DNA of 64,000 bases from Verminephrobacter eiseniae EF01-2 (GTDB taxonomy: Bacteria; Pseudomonadota; Gammaproteobacteria; Burkholderiales; Burkholderiaceae_C): assembly GCF_000015565.1 (NCBI RefSeq), contig NC_008786.1, positions 1,302,001 to 1,366,000 on the forward strand, written 5' to 3'. Of the stretch, positions 35,689 to 45,360 are shown piece after piece (positions within the stretch are counted from its first letter, which is position 1; each line of letters opens with the position of its first letter). A program made the translations under genes and the position numbers. Under the pieces are notes generated by a model. That model saw only the letters and a program-made list of their open reading frames with translations, made no database searches and was not told the DNA's origin.

Positions 35689-37134
35689 TTATTTTCCGTT
35701 CCCTGGAACGGCCCCAATATAAAGTACGCAAACGCCGGCTGCGGCGACGATGACGATATTGAGGAGAACGAGGCCAAAGGCAAATCGAATCAAATGGTTT
35801 TCTTCTTGCCGATTGGCTGCCGCAAGCCCGGTGATGAGAGAAAGAATCGACAACGATCCGAGAGCTCCATGCCCCGCTGCACTATTGACCATTGCGGCAA
35901 GCCAAGGGCCGTGGCCGGTTGTCAGTGCGGCGATAGACGGCATGACCAAGGTGTTGCCGCCCACGTTGGACCCCGTGACATAGCCTGCAATGCCTGCCAG
36001 CAACGCTATCGTCGGAACCAGGGAAACGCCGGACAGCGATTGCAGTATGCGTTGAGCCTCGACCAGAAATCCCGCGTTGACCATGACTTGGGAAAGCAGC
36101 AGGAAAAGGAAGATCGTAGTGACAGGAAACTTGGCGCGCTTGAACAGCGCCTGCCATGGAAAGCCCGCTGTGGCAGCTTGCCTGATCGATATCAGGATGC
36201 TGCTCATCAGCAGTGCAAGTCCAGGGGATGCCAGAGGTTTCCACGAAGTATGCTCTCCTTTGACAATCCAAAGAGCATCCCAGCCCGTCAAAACAAATAC
36301 TCCCCGCGACACGACGATGATGCCAAGCAAGGCGAGGTAAGGCCAGGCAGCGTCCGGCCAGCGCACAAGCCTTTTGCGATGGGACAACGAGACAGCCAGC
36401 CCCACGCACGCAACGGCAAGCCCCGCAAGAACGCCTGAAACTTCCGGCCCTATCCACTGATTGATGCAGTAGAGCACCGTGACGAAAAGCGCCGTCATCA
36501 CAACGAGCCCGAGCCACGGCGCCACGGTGCGTATTCCTGCTTGCCACAACGCGATGGCTGCAAGGCAGAAGAAAACCGGTGCGCTGATCAGCGCCGAATG
36601 GCTGCCGAGTGTTCCGGCAGGCAAATGAGCCAATAATGCGCCAACCAATGTGGCAAGACCAAGGGTTCCCCACGGCATGATGACCATGCCCGCCAAGGCG
36701 ATTTTCATACCGGATTGGCGAGTGAACAGCCCGATCAATAATGGAACGGTAGCGATGAGGGAAACACCGAAGCCTGTCATCGACTCGAGCAGCGGTGCCA
36801 AACCCAGAACGATAAAGATGATTTGCGCCGCTGGAGTCCAGCCGAGTTCCTTGACCCAGGCGCCAATGGCCTGTGGTGCGCCACCGCGCTCGACCAACAT
36901 GACAAAGGCCAGGCCCGGCACAATGACGCAGGCGGTGCTGAAAAACAAAATGCTTGTGTCTTTGAAGATGGCTGCCGTGGTTGCAGTGGACAGGGGGGCT
37001 GCGGCGCCCAATATCCACAGCAAAAAGACAAGGGCGACGCCCGCGAATGCGGCTTGTACCGGTGGCCTGCGCAAAATGAGAATCCATGCGACCACGACAC
37101 CGATTGGCAGCATTTGAAGCATGAGTGATGTCAT
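35689..37134 (-). CDS. LctP-family (lactate permease-like) transporter
   Basis: The 481-residue membrane protein has about 12 hydrophobic segments and the LctP family blocks PLLESMTGFGVSLIATVPLL and GYVTGSNVGGNTLVMP. Classical LctP proteins import lactate or glycolate with protons and are nearer 550 residues, so this is a shorter relative. It starts 17 bases after the GST-like gene of the diaminopropionate operon. A transport role for that pathway, uptake or export, is inferred from position alone. Confidence 0.85.
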   Translation of the reverse strand: MTSLMLQMLPIGVVVAWILILRRPPVQAAFAGVALVFLLWILGAAAPLSTATTAAIFKDTSILFFSTACVIVPGLAFVMLVERGGAPQAIGAWVKELGWTPAAQIIFIVLGLAPLLESMTGFGVSLIATVPLLIGLFTRQSGMKIALAGMVIMPWGTLGLATLVGALLAHLPAGTLGSHSALISAPVFFCLAAIALWQAGIRTVAPWLGLVVMTALFVTVLYCINQWIGPEVSGVLAGLAVACVGLAVSLSHRKRLVRWPDAAWPYLALLGIIVVSRGVFVLTGWDALWIVKGEHTSWKPLASPGLALLMSSILISIRQAATAGFPWQALFKRAKFPVTTIFLFLLLSQVMVNAGFLVEAQRILQSLSGVSLVPTIALLAGIAGYVTGSNVGGNTLVMPSIAALTTGHGPWLAAMVNSAAGHGALGSLSILSLITGLAAANRQEENHLIRFAFGLVLLNIVIVAAAGVCVLYIGAVPGNGK

Positions 37135-37151
37135 ACATCGTCTTTCTTGAT

Positions 37152-37766
37152 TCAGTCGTGCGTTTTTCCGGAATACTCAGTTGCCCGCATTGATGGGCGC
37201 TCACAAAATGTCTGATACCACTCGGCCAAGCGTTGTTGGGAAGAGAAGTCCGATAGTTTTCGGAAAGCGATCCAGTCGAGTGCTGTCGCCAAGGCAATAT
37301 GTCCTATGGTTGTGCGACCATTGAGGGCTATATGGTTTTCGATGAAGCAATAGGTTTGATCAAGTTTGTAAGCCTGACCTTCAGCATAGGCAGGGTAGCG
37401 CAATGCCTCTGGTCGACGTTCCACTTCCCATCGCAGCTTGATGCCGACGTCGCATAGGCCTTGCGCCAGGGCTTGCAGGCGCAGGGCCTGATAACGCTCT
37501 GCTCCCTCCAGTGGAATCAGTCTGAGGCCGTCATGAAGGTTGTCGAGGTAGTCGCAAATCACAATGGAATCGAACAATGCCTCCCCGTTAGACAAGACGA
37601 GAACCGGTACCTTGCCCAATGGGTTGACGTTGTAGATTGTTGCATTCGGGTTCGTGGGGCTGGTCTCGTGGTGGATCACATCCAGGCGCGATGCGATTCC
37701 AAGTTCGTGGGCGAGAACCAGTACCTTGCGGGCATAAGGTGAATGGGTCTGGTAGAAGAGTTTCAT
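37152..37766 (-). CDS. Glutathione S-transferase family protein
   Basis: The 204-residue protein has an N-terminal thioredoxin-like half (LFYQTHSPYARKVLVLAHELG, NPLGKVPVLV, DSIVICDYLD) and a helical C-terminal half. It probably uses glutathione or a related thiol, perhaps to process or detoxify a reactive product of the operon. ATG 37766 is preceded by AGGAA; the frame's earlier start overlaps the previous gene. It lies between the FAD protein (20-base gap) and the permease. Confidence 0.88.
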   Translation of the reverse strand: MKLFYQTHSPYARKVLVLAHELGIASRLDVIHHETSPTNPNATIYNVNPLGKVPVLVLSNGEALFDSIVICDYLDNLHDGLRLIPLEGAERYQALRLQALAQGLCDVGIKLRWEVERRPEALRYPAYAEGQAYKLDQTYCFIENHIALNGRTTIGHIALATALDWIAFRKLSDFSSQQRLAEWYQTFCERPSMRATEYSGKTHD

Positions 37767-37786
37767 GTTGAAATTCCTGATAGAAA

Positions 37787-39568
37787 TCAAACCACTTCAA
37801 GTATCGATTGGGCCGCCTTGTGTGCGTCCATGAAAAGGCGTGAGGGGGCACCTGCCGAAGCGACATAGTGATTGTAGTAGCAAGAGCCTTCAGCGAGTGG
37901 CCCGAGTACCCAAATGTTGAGTATAGACTCACCCCAACGCGACTTGGGATGGCACGCAGCGTCAATGTCGATACCGTCAATACCCTGCCCGGTGGTCTTG
38001 GGTCGGATGAAGCCGAGACGTTCGAGATCGCGCACAGGAGGGCAGTCGCTGTTTACTACCCCGGAGCTTTGAACATAGGCCGCGACGCGCCGGTAATTTT
38101 CTATAACGGGATAAGCCGATGGACTGAGGAACGTCAAGAGTCCGGCATCACACAATGCAAGAAGATCTGCATGGCGCTCTTTCTGAGGGCCGGCGACGAG
38201 CCGGTTAATCGATTTATGCCATTTTCCATAGAACTGGCGATGTGAAACTTCAGTAAGGCCGTCGAAATCGACAGCTTCACGTAAATGATCTCGTAGGTCC
38301 CGCCAGACTTCCATCGCAGCTTTGACTGGAGATTCTGCCAGTCCAATCCTGGATTCGCGCAGATCTGCCTCTATGGTATCGTAGAGCCAAGAATGGTAGT
38401 TATGCGGATTCACGTTGACTGGTAGTATATGCCAGATAAATGTCTCTGGTTCGAATGAGCCAGAAAGATTTTCATAGTGTCGCAGCAACGCCTCGCAGGT
38501 GGCGACGCCAGAGTCGTTGTGACTGCTGATTGCTCTGATGTGATTCAGAACATCCTGTTGACGGTCTGGATTTGATCCTGAGTGCATAACAGCAACGGCG
38601 GCGGCACGCATTTCAAGTAGCATCAGTGGGAGAATGTCCCGTTCGAAATCGATCTGCCGATTCGTTGCATTTTCCCGCAAGAAATTGATGCAGGAACTCG
38701 TGAAAATGACGGCCTTATGAGGTGGAAATCGGGCGAGCCCATTCGGACGGGTTCGAAAAGGGAGTCCGTCGCGTGACTGAATAAAAATGACCGGTTCATT
38801 GCCAGAGGGATGATAGACATGATTTCCATCTGAGATGCGTTCGTAGAACCCACCTCTACCAGATGTGAGGGTCGCCAATGCATCCATTGCGCTCAACCCC
38901 AACCCTTCGATCAAAACTGCTTCCCCGGGCTTGATGGTGTCCAGGCTACCAAGTAGGGGGTAGATGTCCTTGATGCAGCCACGACCTCCGCCCTGGGTTC
39001 GCCCCGTATGACCGACCGTTAAAATCAGTCGATCCACCATAGCAGAAGCATCCGACGGTGTTTTCAAAACAAATTGCTGCGATTCGGTTGTCTCAAGGGC
39101 TGTGACCCTTTGGTTGTGCAGACGTACCGTTATCCATTCAGGTGCTGTAGCCAGTATTTCTGAAAATGCGTCCGCAAGATAAGCGCCGAGTAATCTTCTT
39201 GGTAGGAAGTCGTACGGTTCAACGTCTCGTCCTTCGTGTGCAAGCAGGCCACTTTTCGGATCGACTTTGATGTTGTTGTCGCGACACCACGTCAGAAAAT
39301 CTCGACCGGGCCTCTCTCGTGCATCAGCCAGACTTCCAAATGCAGCAGCATCAGGGAACACGCCGAGTTGTCCTGCGACTGTATTCAGTAGGAGATAGTC
39401 TGGTTGATCAGGCCGATGCACCCCACTACCATACAAATTGGAATCAAAGATATCGATGATGACGGGATGGCCGGGGCGTTCTTCACTGAGACTCAAGATG
39501 CGTTCGAAAATCGAGAGTCCGCGAGACCCACAACCCACGAGACCAATGCGTAAAGGAGCCGTCACCAT
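37787..39568 (-). CDS. FAD/NAD(P)-binding oxidoreductase, operon with sbnA-sbnB
   Basis: The 593-residue protein opens with a dinucleotide-binding fold, IGLVGCGSRGLSIFERIL. It contains LLLNTVAGQLGVFPD, LILTVGHTG, and GEAVLIEGLGLSAMDAL as a second glycine-rich segment, a pattern of the FAD/NAD(P)-binding family PF13454. Relatives include flavin N-monooxygenase-like proteins, so oxidation or N-hydroxylation of diaminopropionate is possible but unproven. Its ATG overlaps the sbnB stop by 7 bases. GC content is lower than in backbone genes, fitting transfer. Confidence 0.8.
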   Translation of the reverse strand: MVTAPLRIGLVGCGSRGLSIFERILSLSEERPGHPVIIDIFDSNLYGSGVHRPDQPDYLLLNTVAGQLGVFPDAAAFGSLADARERPGRDFLTWCRDNNIKVDPKSGLLAHEGRDVEPYDFLPRRLLGAYLADAFSEILATAPEWITVRLHNQRVTALETTESQQFVLKTPSDASAMVDRLILTVGHTGRTQGGGRGCIKDIYPLLGSLDTIKPGEAVLIEGLGLSAMDALATLTSGRGGFYERISDGNHVYHPSGNEPVIFIQSRDGLPFRTRPNGLARFPPHKAVIFTSSCINFLRENATNRQIDFERDILPLMLLEMRAAAVAVMHSGSNPDRQQDVLNHIRAISSHNDSGVATCEALLRHYENLSGSFEPETFIWHILPVNVNPHNYHSWLYDTIEADLRESRIGLAESPVKAAMEVWRDLRDHLREAVDFDGLTEVSHRQFYGKWHKSINRLVAGPQKERHADLLALCDAGLLTFLSPSAYPVIENYRRVAAYVQSSGVVNSDCPPVRDLERLGFIRPKTTGQGIDGIDIDAACHPKSRWGESILNIWVLGPLAEGSCYYNHYVASAGAPSRLFMDAHKAAQSILEVV

Positions 39569-40593
39569 CTGCGCTCCTCCCCGAAGAACGAGGGAATGGC
39601 GATAGCTGAGCCGTCCTTGATTGCTATCTCATATACCATCCGACCAATAGCAAGATCAAGTATACCCATACCAAATGGGGAGTAGATCAGCGGTTTATCT
39701 TTGGCGGGTCGTATGTCGCCGCGAATCATGGCCGCCACTGTACCGGTAACGAATTCGCGATGTCCATATTTCTGCTCAGCCAAATGTGGTGAGGTATTAG
39801 CTTTCAGACAATGCGTCACGTCATCGAAATAGTTGTAGCTTTCTGCGATGATTTCTGCAGAAATATCACGAAGAGAGATATTGAGAACAATTTGCCCTGC
39901 GCGGAACGTCCCGCTTTCAATAACGTATGGAGTGCCTGCACTGGTAGCAAAAACCACAATATCGGCAGTTAATGCTTCCTCAAGCGATAATATTTGTACG
40001 TCTGGCAATCCAATTTGCCCACCGAATGCCGACAGTGCCTTAGCTGAGGCATCGTCGAGATCATGGACCCCTACACTCTCGAACGACCAACCGTCTATCA
40101 TGAATGTCTCTAGTATGTTTCGAGAAATGACACCGCCACCCACAATGGAGAGGCGGTGAATGTTTTTTTGTGGTCCATTCAACCACCGAGCGCCGAGAAC
40201 AGCAGACGCAGCCGTGCGCTGGGCGCTGATAAGCGCTCCTTCCAAGATGGCATAGGGATATCCGGTGCGCGAATCGTTGAGAATCAGGACGGCAGATGCA
40301 CGGGGAATGCCCCATCGGATGTTGGCGGGATAGCTGGCAACCCACTTGAGACCAGATACAGACTGATCACCATCGGTATCCGTGATTGCCGCTGGTAGAG
40401 CAATGATTCGGTTTGCTGGTTCAGATGGGAAACGCAGGAAATAGCTGTCTGGATTGATGGTATCACCGCGTTCGTGCGCCAGATAAGTTTGGGCAACGAC
40501 TTCAATCGCTTCTTTACGAAGTTCGGCAAGAATGCCTTTGACGGCAACACCAGGGACTACGTGGAATTCTTGAATCAATGTTTGCATGTTCAT
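39562..40593 (-). CDS. sbnB: N-(2-amino-2-carboxyethyl)-L-glutamate dehydrogenase, SbnB
   Basis: The 343-residue protein belongs to the ornithine cyclodeaminase/SbnB family. It has GLKWVASYPANI, NDSRTGYPYAILEGALISAQRTAA, the nucleotide-binding RLSIVGGGVISRNILETF, and the C-terminal SPFGMGILDLAIG. SbnB oxidises and hydrolyses the SbnA product, releasing L-2,3-diaminopropionate and 2-oxoglutarate. The start (ATG 40593 or 40587) lies 13 bases after the sbnA stop. Gene order sbnA-sbnB is the same as in known diaminopropionate pathways. Confidence 0.9.
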   Translation of the reverse strand: MNMQTLIQEFHVVPGVAVKGILAELRKEAIEVVAQTYLAHERGDTINPDSYFLRFPSEPANRIIALPAAITDTDGDQSVSGLKWVASYPANIRWGIPRASAVLILNDSRTGYPYAILEGALISAQRTAASAVLGARWLNGPQKNIHRLSIVGGGVISRNILETFMIDGWSFESVGVHDLDDASAKALSAFGGQIGLPDVQILSLEEALTADIVVFATSAGTPYVIESGTFRAGQIVLNISLRDISAEIIAESYNYFDDVTHCLKANTSPHLAEQKYGHREFVTGTVAAMIRGDIRPAKDKPLIYSPFGMGILDLAIGRMVYEIAIKDGSAIAIPSFFGEERRW

Positions 40594-40606
40594 TGCACGG
40601 ATGCAT

Positions 40607-41575
40607 CTATAATGAAAGAGGGATTGTTGGAATGAGGGGTTGCAACGCGGTTGTATCGAAGCGTTGTAAGACCCAATCATCAGAGTAAATCGTTTCGAGG
40701 TATCGCTCACCCATGTCTGGTGAGATTGCTACAACGACATCATCGGGGCGAATATGGGCAGCCCATTCCTGCACACCAGCGAGGACTGTTCCGGTAGAAC
40801 CTCCGAAAAGAAGACCATACCGTTGAACTAACCAGCGGCATGCCCTGATCGTGCACTCCTCCGGTACGGATAAAAAAGCGTAAATGCCGGATGGATCGAA
40901 GATTTCAGGTTTGCGGCTTGTGCCCAGTCCTGGAATATGACGAGGACCACCTGGCAAATCGAACGTGACCGATCCGACGCTATCGACAGCTATAATCTTC
41001 GTTTCTGGATGATGTTCGGCAAAATAATTCTTGCATCCCATCAACGTGCCAGTTGTTCCTGCTCCGACAAACAGATAGTCGACACGGGAGAATCTGTGAG
41101 CAATGGACTTGGCTGTTGTTTGATAGTGGGCAAGTGGATTGGCTGGATTCTGATACTGATTGAGCCATATGCAATCAGTATCCTGAGCAACGAGTTGCTT
41201 GATCAAGCGAATGCGCGAATGCAGAAATCCACCATTTTCGTCACGTTGATTGACCATCAGCACCTCCGCACCGAGCGCTTCAATGAGCTTTTTGTTCGTA
41301 GCTGATATGTTCGGATCGATCACACAGATAAATTTGTAACCTTTTGCGGCACACACCATTGCAAGGGCGACGCCAAGATTTCCGGATGATGATTCAATCA
41401 AGCGAGTTCTTTTCGTGATAAGCCCTTGAAATTCAAGGTCCGTGATGATGGAGTGTGCCGTTTTGAGTTTTATGGATCCTGCAGGATTTAATCCCTCGAT
41501 TTTGAGTTGAATTCTTGCTGCGCAGAGATATTCAATTTGCACGTAAATATCTTCATTCATGAGTTGTCTGAACAT
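40607..41575 (-). CDS. sbnA: N-(2-amino-2-carboxyethyl)-L-glutamate synthase, SbnA
   Basis: The 322-residue fold-type II PLP enzyme resembles cysteine synthase. LNPAGSIKLKTAH supplies the PLP lysine, ESSSGNLGVALA the substrate loop, and FVGAGTTGTLMG the phosphate-binding loop. SbnA condenses O-phosphoserine with glutamate, the first step to L-2,3-diaminopropionate. ATG 41575 is supported by a strong AGGAGG. It is the first gene of a five-gene minus-strand operon. Plain cysteine synthase is the alternative; direct coupling to sbnB makes SbnA much more likely. Confidence 0.9.
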   Translation of the reverse strand: MFRQLMNEDIYVQIEYLCAARIQLKIEGLNPAGSIKLKTAHSIITDLEFQGLITKRTRLIESSSGNLGVALAMVCAAKGYKFICVIDPNISATNKKLIEALGAEVLMVNQRDENGGFLHSRIRLIKQLVAQDTDCIWLNQYQNPANPLAHYQTTAKSIAHRFSRVDYLFVGAGTTGTLMGCKNYFAEHHPETKIIAVDSVGSVTFDLPGGPRHIPGLGTSRKPEIFDPSGIYAFLSVPEECTIRACRWLVQRYGLLFGGSTGTVLAGVQEWAAHIRPDDVVVAISPDMGERYLETIYSDDWVLQRFDTTALQPLIPTIPLSL

Positions 41576-41765
41576 GTGTTCCCTCCTCTAAATTTTTTCC
41601 GGATTCGGTACATTGCACTATTGATGACGGAGTAATTGAAAACTCACTATTGCAATGCGCTCGTTTCCGACACTATCAACACCTTAAAGGCCACCAGTAG
41701 TGGCCCAACGCTTGTCATAAGAGAGTGGACTGAATCGATGTTGGATTCTTCGGTGGATGGAGCAG

Positions 41766-41940
41766 GTAGTTTGAGATCAGGATTTGTAGAACCTCATGAA
41801 GGCTGTAAGGTAAATGCAGACGTTTTTTGATGATGGCGATGTTGCGGTCGCGATCCATATTTTCGTCTTGACAGCATGTTCGTCAGTTCCAAGAAAGTTT
41901 TGATATGCGGGTGTTGCTTGCTCCATTGTTGACCGTGCAG
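41766..41940 (-). pseudogene. IS4-family transposase C-terminal remnant, frameshifted
   Basis: Read across three frames on the minus strand, the pieces WSKQHPHIKTF, FLGTDEHAVKTKIWIA and IAIIKKRLHLPYSLHEVLQIL line up with the C-terminal DDE region of IS4-type transposases. Two frameshifts break the frame, and neither the N-terminal part nor clear terminal repeats are visible. Confidence 0.7.
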
Positions 41941-41975
41941 CGAGTGTCGTCTTCCGGTTGATCTTGTCAGGGTGG

Positions 41976-42004
41976 AATTTACAACAATTTGCAAAACATG
42001 TCAA
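41976..42004 (-). promoter_or_regulatory. Candidate sigma-70 promoter facing sbnA
   Basis: A TTGACA (-35, 42004-41999) and TAAATT (-10, 41981-41976) are separated by 17 bases and point toward sbnA. It lies just beyond the IS4 remnant, giving a leader of roughly 400 bases. No convincing Fur box was seen between here and sbnA. Confidence 0.4.
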
Positions 42005-42051
42005 CAAATATTTTCGTAACTGCTGAGTTACCCAGGCCATTCCTCAGTCAA

Positions 42052-42555
42052 TCAACCCAAGCGAGGTTGAAGCGGTGAGCCCTGAAATGCTTGAGCGAGC
42101 GCATCAAAAAGATTGTCACCCTGCTTGTGCAGGCTCACCAAGCAGGAACGGATGATGCAGCATGTCTGCCCCTTGGATCGACCGGAAGCAGCCAGAAGTC
42201 TTCTGCGCGACCTTGGGCATGCGCACTGCCTGCTCGGTGATGTTGGTTGGTCAGGGGCACTCCCGGATCGTTCATGAAGTGCCAGACTCGACCAAGCGCG
42301 TCTCGCCCAGTCTGCTCTGGCAGACGGCGCAATGCTCGGGTGGCGCATGGGTGATGACTACGCCGGGCTTGACCACTTGGCGCCAAGATACTGCCCTTGT
42401 GGCCCTTGCGCCCGCCGATCGGTCTAGCCTGGCTTTGCAAAATGACTTGGGCTTGTTGGGCCCATCGCTGGAGGGCAGTTTGCTGGAGTTCTGGCTGTTC
42501 AGATGGCACCTCGCTTGCAATTCGTTGATTGGAATTTGTTGAACCTCCACTTGAA
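42052..42555 (-). pseudogene. IS66-family transposase remnant with internal deletion
   Basis: The upstream part carries QARCHLNSQNSSKLPSSDGP and, in shifted frames, the GxxGHKG and CxxC-like pieces of the IS66 TnpC N-terminus. From about 42282 it jumps to the C-terminal motif HFMNDPGVPLTNQ. After another frameshift it reads IRSCLVSLHKQGDNLFDALAQAF (broken here only for naming). Roughly 280 central codons, with most of the catalytic core, are missing. Confidence 0.8.
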
Positions 42556-42752
42556 CAGTGTGCGTCCACACCGTCGACCATAGCGGCAGAACCAGTTCAT
42601 CCCGCTGGGGATGGCTGAACGCGCTGAGGTCGGATAGCTGTTGCATCAAGTCACGGGTCGTAGCTTGCGGCGATGGTGCGGCCGAGCAGTTGCGATTGGC
42701 ATTGACACGTAACTGTCGAAGCAATCGCAGCATCGCGGACTGTCGGACAAAC

Positions 42753-43556
42753 TCAGGCAAACAACCGGGCCAGCGCCAGGCCCGGGTCGGCTGCGCGCAT
42801 GAAGGCTTCGCCGACCAGGAAGGCTTGCACGCCGGCGTCGCGCAGGGTTTTGACATCCTGCGGCGTCAGGATGCCGGATTCGGTGACCGGCAGGCGCTCT
42901 GGCGGCATGTCAGCGAGCATGTCCAGCGTGGTTGACAGGCTGACCTCGAAGCTGCGCAGGTTGCGGTTGTTGATGCCCACCAGCGGGGTTTTGCAGCGGG
43001 CCAGCGCGCGCTCGAGTTCGGGGCGGTCGTGCACTTCCAGCAGCACCGCCATGTCCAGGCTGCGGGCGATGGCCTCGAAGTCGGCCAGTTGCGCGTCGTC
43101 CAGGCAGGCGGCGATCAGCAAGATGGCGTCTGCACCCATCGCGCGGGCTTCGTAGACCTGATAGGGATCGAGCAGGAAGTCCTTGCGCAGCACCGGCAGT
43201 TGGCAACTGGCGCGGGCCTGTTTGAGGTAGTCGATGCTGCCCTGGAAGAACGCCTGGTCGGTCAGCACCGACAGGCAGGCCGCGCTCACGCCGGCGTCGC
43301 CTTCGGCATAGCTTTGCGCGATGTCGGCGGCAATGAAGTCGGCGCGCAGCAGGCCCTTGCTGGGGCTGGCCTTCTTGATTTCGGCAATCACCGCCGCCTG
43401 GCCTTGGCTGATTTTGGCGCGCAGCGCGCCTTCAAAGTCGCGGGTGAGCACGCGGCTTTCGGCGTCGGCACGCACCGCGGCCAGGGGCACGCGCTTTTGG
43501 GCCGCAGCCACTTCGGCGCGTTTGGCGGCCATGATCTGGTCGAGGATGTCGTTCAT
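42753..43556 (-). CDS. trpC: Indole-3-glycerol phosphate synthase
   Basis: The 267-residue TIM barrel shows [15 protein letters not shown] with the catalytic lysines, [50 protein letters not shown] and [12 protein letters not shown]. It closes the indole ring of indole-3-glycerol phosphate in tryptophan synthesis. It is the last gene of the trpEGDC run, 24 bases after trpD. Its 3' side faces the IS66 remnant. Confidence 0.97.
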   Translation of the reverse strand: MNDILDQIMAAKRAEVAAAQKRVPLAAVRADAESRVLTRDFEGALRAKISQGQAAVIAEIKKASPSKGLLRADFIAADIAQSYAEGDAGVSAACLSVLTDQAFFQGSIDYLKQARASCQLPVLRKDFLLDPYQVYEARAMGADAILLIAACLDDAQLADFEAIARSLDMAVLLEVHDRPELERALARCKTPLVGINNRNLRSFEVSLSTTLDMLADMPPERLPVTESGILTPQDVKTLRDAGVQAFLVGEAFMRAADPGLALARLFA

Positions 43557-43580
43557 GGTGGTCGGCAGGGGGTGGGTATT

Positions 43581-44621
43581 TCAGGCCAGCGCATGTGTGC
43601 GCGCGACCAACTGTTCGAGCTTGGCCAGCGCCGCGCCCGAGGCAATCGCAGCGCGCGCCAGCGCCAGGCCCGCCGCGATCGATTCGGCCACATTGGCCGC
43701 GTACAGCGCCACGCCGGCGTTCAGGCAGACGGTGTCATGTGCGGCCCCGGGCTGGCCCCGCAGCACGCCGAGCAGCATGTCGCGCGACTGCTCGGGCGTG
43801 TCGACCTTGAGCGCCCGGTTGCTGGTCATGGCCAGCCCGAAGTCCTCGGGGTGGATGTCGTATTCGCTGATCTGGCCGTTCTTGAGTTCGCCCACCAGCG
43901 TGGCTGCGCCCAGACTGGCTTCGTCCATGCCGTCACGGCCGTAGACGACCAGCACATGCTCGGCGCCCAGGCGTTGCAGCGCGCGCACCTGTATGCCGAC
44001 CAGGTCGGGGTGGAACACGCCCACCAGGACATGGGGGGCCTCTGCCGGGTTGGTCAGCGGCCCCAGGATGTTGAAGATGGTGCGCACGCCCAGTTCCTTG
44101 CGCACCGGCGCCACGTTCTTCATTGCCGGGTGGTGGTTGGGCGCGAACATGAAGCCGATGCCGACCTCGGCAATGCACCGGGCAATGGCCTCGGGCGCAA
44201 GGTGGATGTGGATGCCCAGGGCCTCCATCACGTCGGCGCTGCCGCTCTTGCTCGAAACGCTGCGGCCGCCGTGCTTGCTGACCTTGGCGCCGGCAGCCGC
44301 TGCCACGAACATCGCGCAGGTGGAGATGTTGAAGGTGCTGGCGCCGTCGCCGCCGGTGCCGACGATGTCCACCAGATGCTTGCGATCGGGCACTTGGACC
44401 TTGGTCGAGAACTCGCGCATCACCTGCGCGGCGGCCGTGATCTCGCCGATGGTTTCCTTCTTCACGCGCAGGCCGGTGATGATGGCAGCGGTCATGGCCG
44501 GCGAGAGTTCGCCGTTCATGATCATGCGCATCAGGTGCAGCATTTCGTCGTGGAAGATTTCGCGGTGTTCGATGGTGCGCTGCAGCGCTTGCTGGGCGGT
44601 GATGGGCATGGGCATGGGCAT
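43581..44621 (-). CDS. trpD: Anthranilate phosphoribosyltransferase
   Basis: The 346-residue enzyme transfers anthranilate to PRPP. It has [59 protein letters not shown] and GPLTNPA, all hallmarks of TrpD. The N-terminus reads Met-Pro three times because GGGCAT is repeated; ATG 44621, with AGGAAA upstream, is used, but 44615 and 44609 are possible. It sits between trpG and trpC. Confidence 0.97.
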   Translation of the reverse strand: MPMPMPITAQQALQRTIEHREIFHDEMLHLMRMIMNGELSPAMTAAIITGLRVKKETIGEITAAAQVMREFSTKVQVPDRKHLVDIVGTGGDGASTFNISTCAMFVAAAAGAKVSKHGGRSVSSKSGSADVMEALGIHIHLAPEAIARCIAEVGIGFMFAPNHHPAMKNVAPVRKELGVRTIFNILGPLTNPAEAPHVLVGVFHPDLVGIQVRALQRLGAEHVLVVYGRDGMDEASLGAATLVGELKNGQISEYDIHPEDFGLAMTSNRALKVDTPEQSRDMLLGVLRGQPGAAHDTVCLNAGVALYAANVAESIAAGLALARAAIASGAALAKLEQLVARTHALA

Positions 44622-44735
44622 GGGGTGGTTTCCTGGTGGGGCATTACGCCGAAGGGCTTTGCGCTGAAGGCCGGGCGCGATCGGGTCCGCGCAGGGCATG
44701 GTGCGAGGCGGTCGGCACGCAGGCCGGGGCTGCGG

Positions 44736-45308
44736 TCATCTGCGCTGCTCCAGGAAGTTCTTCAGCAGCGCGTGGCCATGCTCGGTCAGGATGCTTTCGG
44801 GGTGGAACTGCACGCCCTCGATCGGCAGCGTCTTGTGGCGCACGCCCATGATCTCGCCGTCTTCGGCCCAGGCCGTGACTTCGAGCATCTCCGGGCAACT
44901 GGCGCGCTCGATGGCCAGCGAGTGGTAGCGGTTGACCGTGAACTGCCGGGGCAGGCCGGCGAACAGGCCCTTTTGCGTGGTGTCGATGACGCTGGTTTTG
45001 CCGTGCATCAACTGCCGGGCCCGCACGATGGTGCCGCCGAACGCGGCGCCTATGCTCTGGTGGCCCAGGCACACGCCCAGAATCGGCAGCTTGCCGGCAA
45101 AATGCCCGATCGCAGGCACCGAAATGCCGGCCTCGGCCGGTGAGCCGGGGCCGGGCGAGATCACCAGGCGCTCGGGCGCTCGGGCCGCAATGCCCTCCAG
45201 CGTGATCGCGTCGTTGCGAAACACCTCGACATCGGCACCGAGTTCGCCCAGGTACTGGACGATGATGTAGGTGAAGCTGTCGTAGTTGTCGATCATCAAG
45301 AGTCTCAT
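44736..45308 (-). CDS. trpG: Anthranilate synthase glutamine amidotransferase component
   Basis: The 190-residue class I amidotransferase has [31 protein letters not shown], the nucleophile loop [10 protein letters not shown], and the His-Glu pair in [10 protein letters not shown]. It supplies ammonia to TrpE. ATG 45308 is preceded by GAGGAG. It follows trpE by 52 bases and precedes trpD. Confidence 0.96.
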   Translation of the reverse strand: MRLLMIDNYDSFTYIIVQYLGELGADVEVFRNDAITLEGIAARAPERLVISPGPGSPAEAGISVPAIGHFAGKLPILGVCLGHQSIGAAFGGTIVRARQLMHGKTSVIDTTQKGLFAGLPRQFTVNRYHSLAIERASCPEMLEVTAWAEDGEIMGVRHKTLPIEGVQFHPESILTEHGHALLKNFLEQRR

Positions 45309-45360
45309 GCTGCGCTCCTCGTCACTCGGCGGTTCGCTGGCGGGGCTTGTCGGGCGCGGT

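Noticed and set aside
35689..41575. Staphyloferrin B-type siderophore cluster
   Set aside because: Only SbnA and SbnB are present; NIS synthetases, citrate synthase and decarboxylase are missing.
41576..42050. Fur box controlling sbnA
   Set aside because: No convincing GATAATGATAATC-like 19-mer was found.
43029..45143. A 704-codon plus-strand frame opposite the trp genes
   Set aside because: trpC, trpD and trpG are unmistakable on the other strand.
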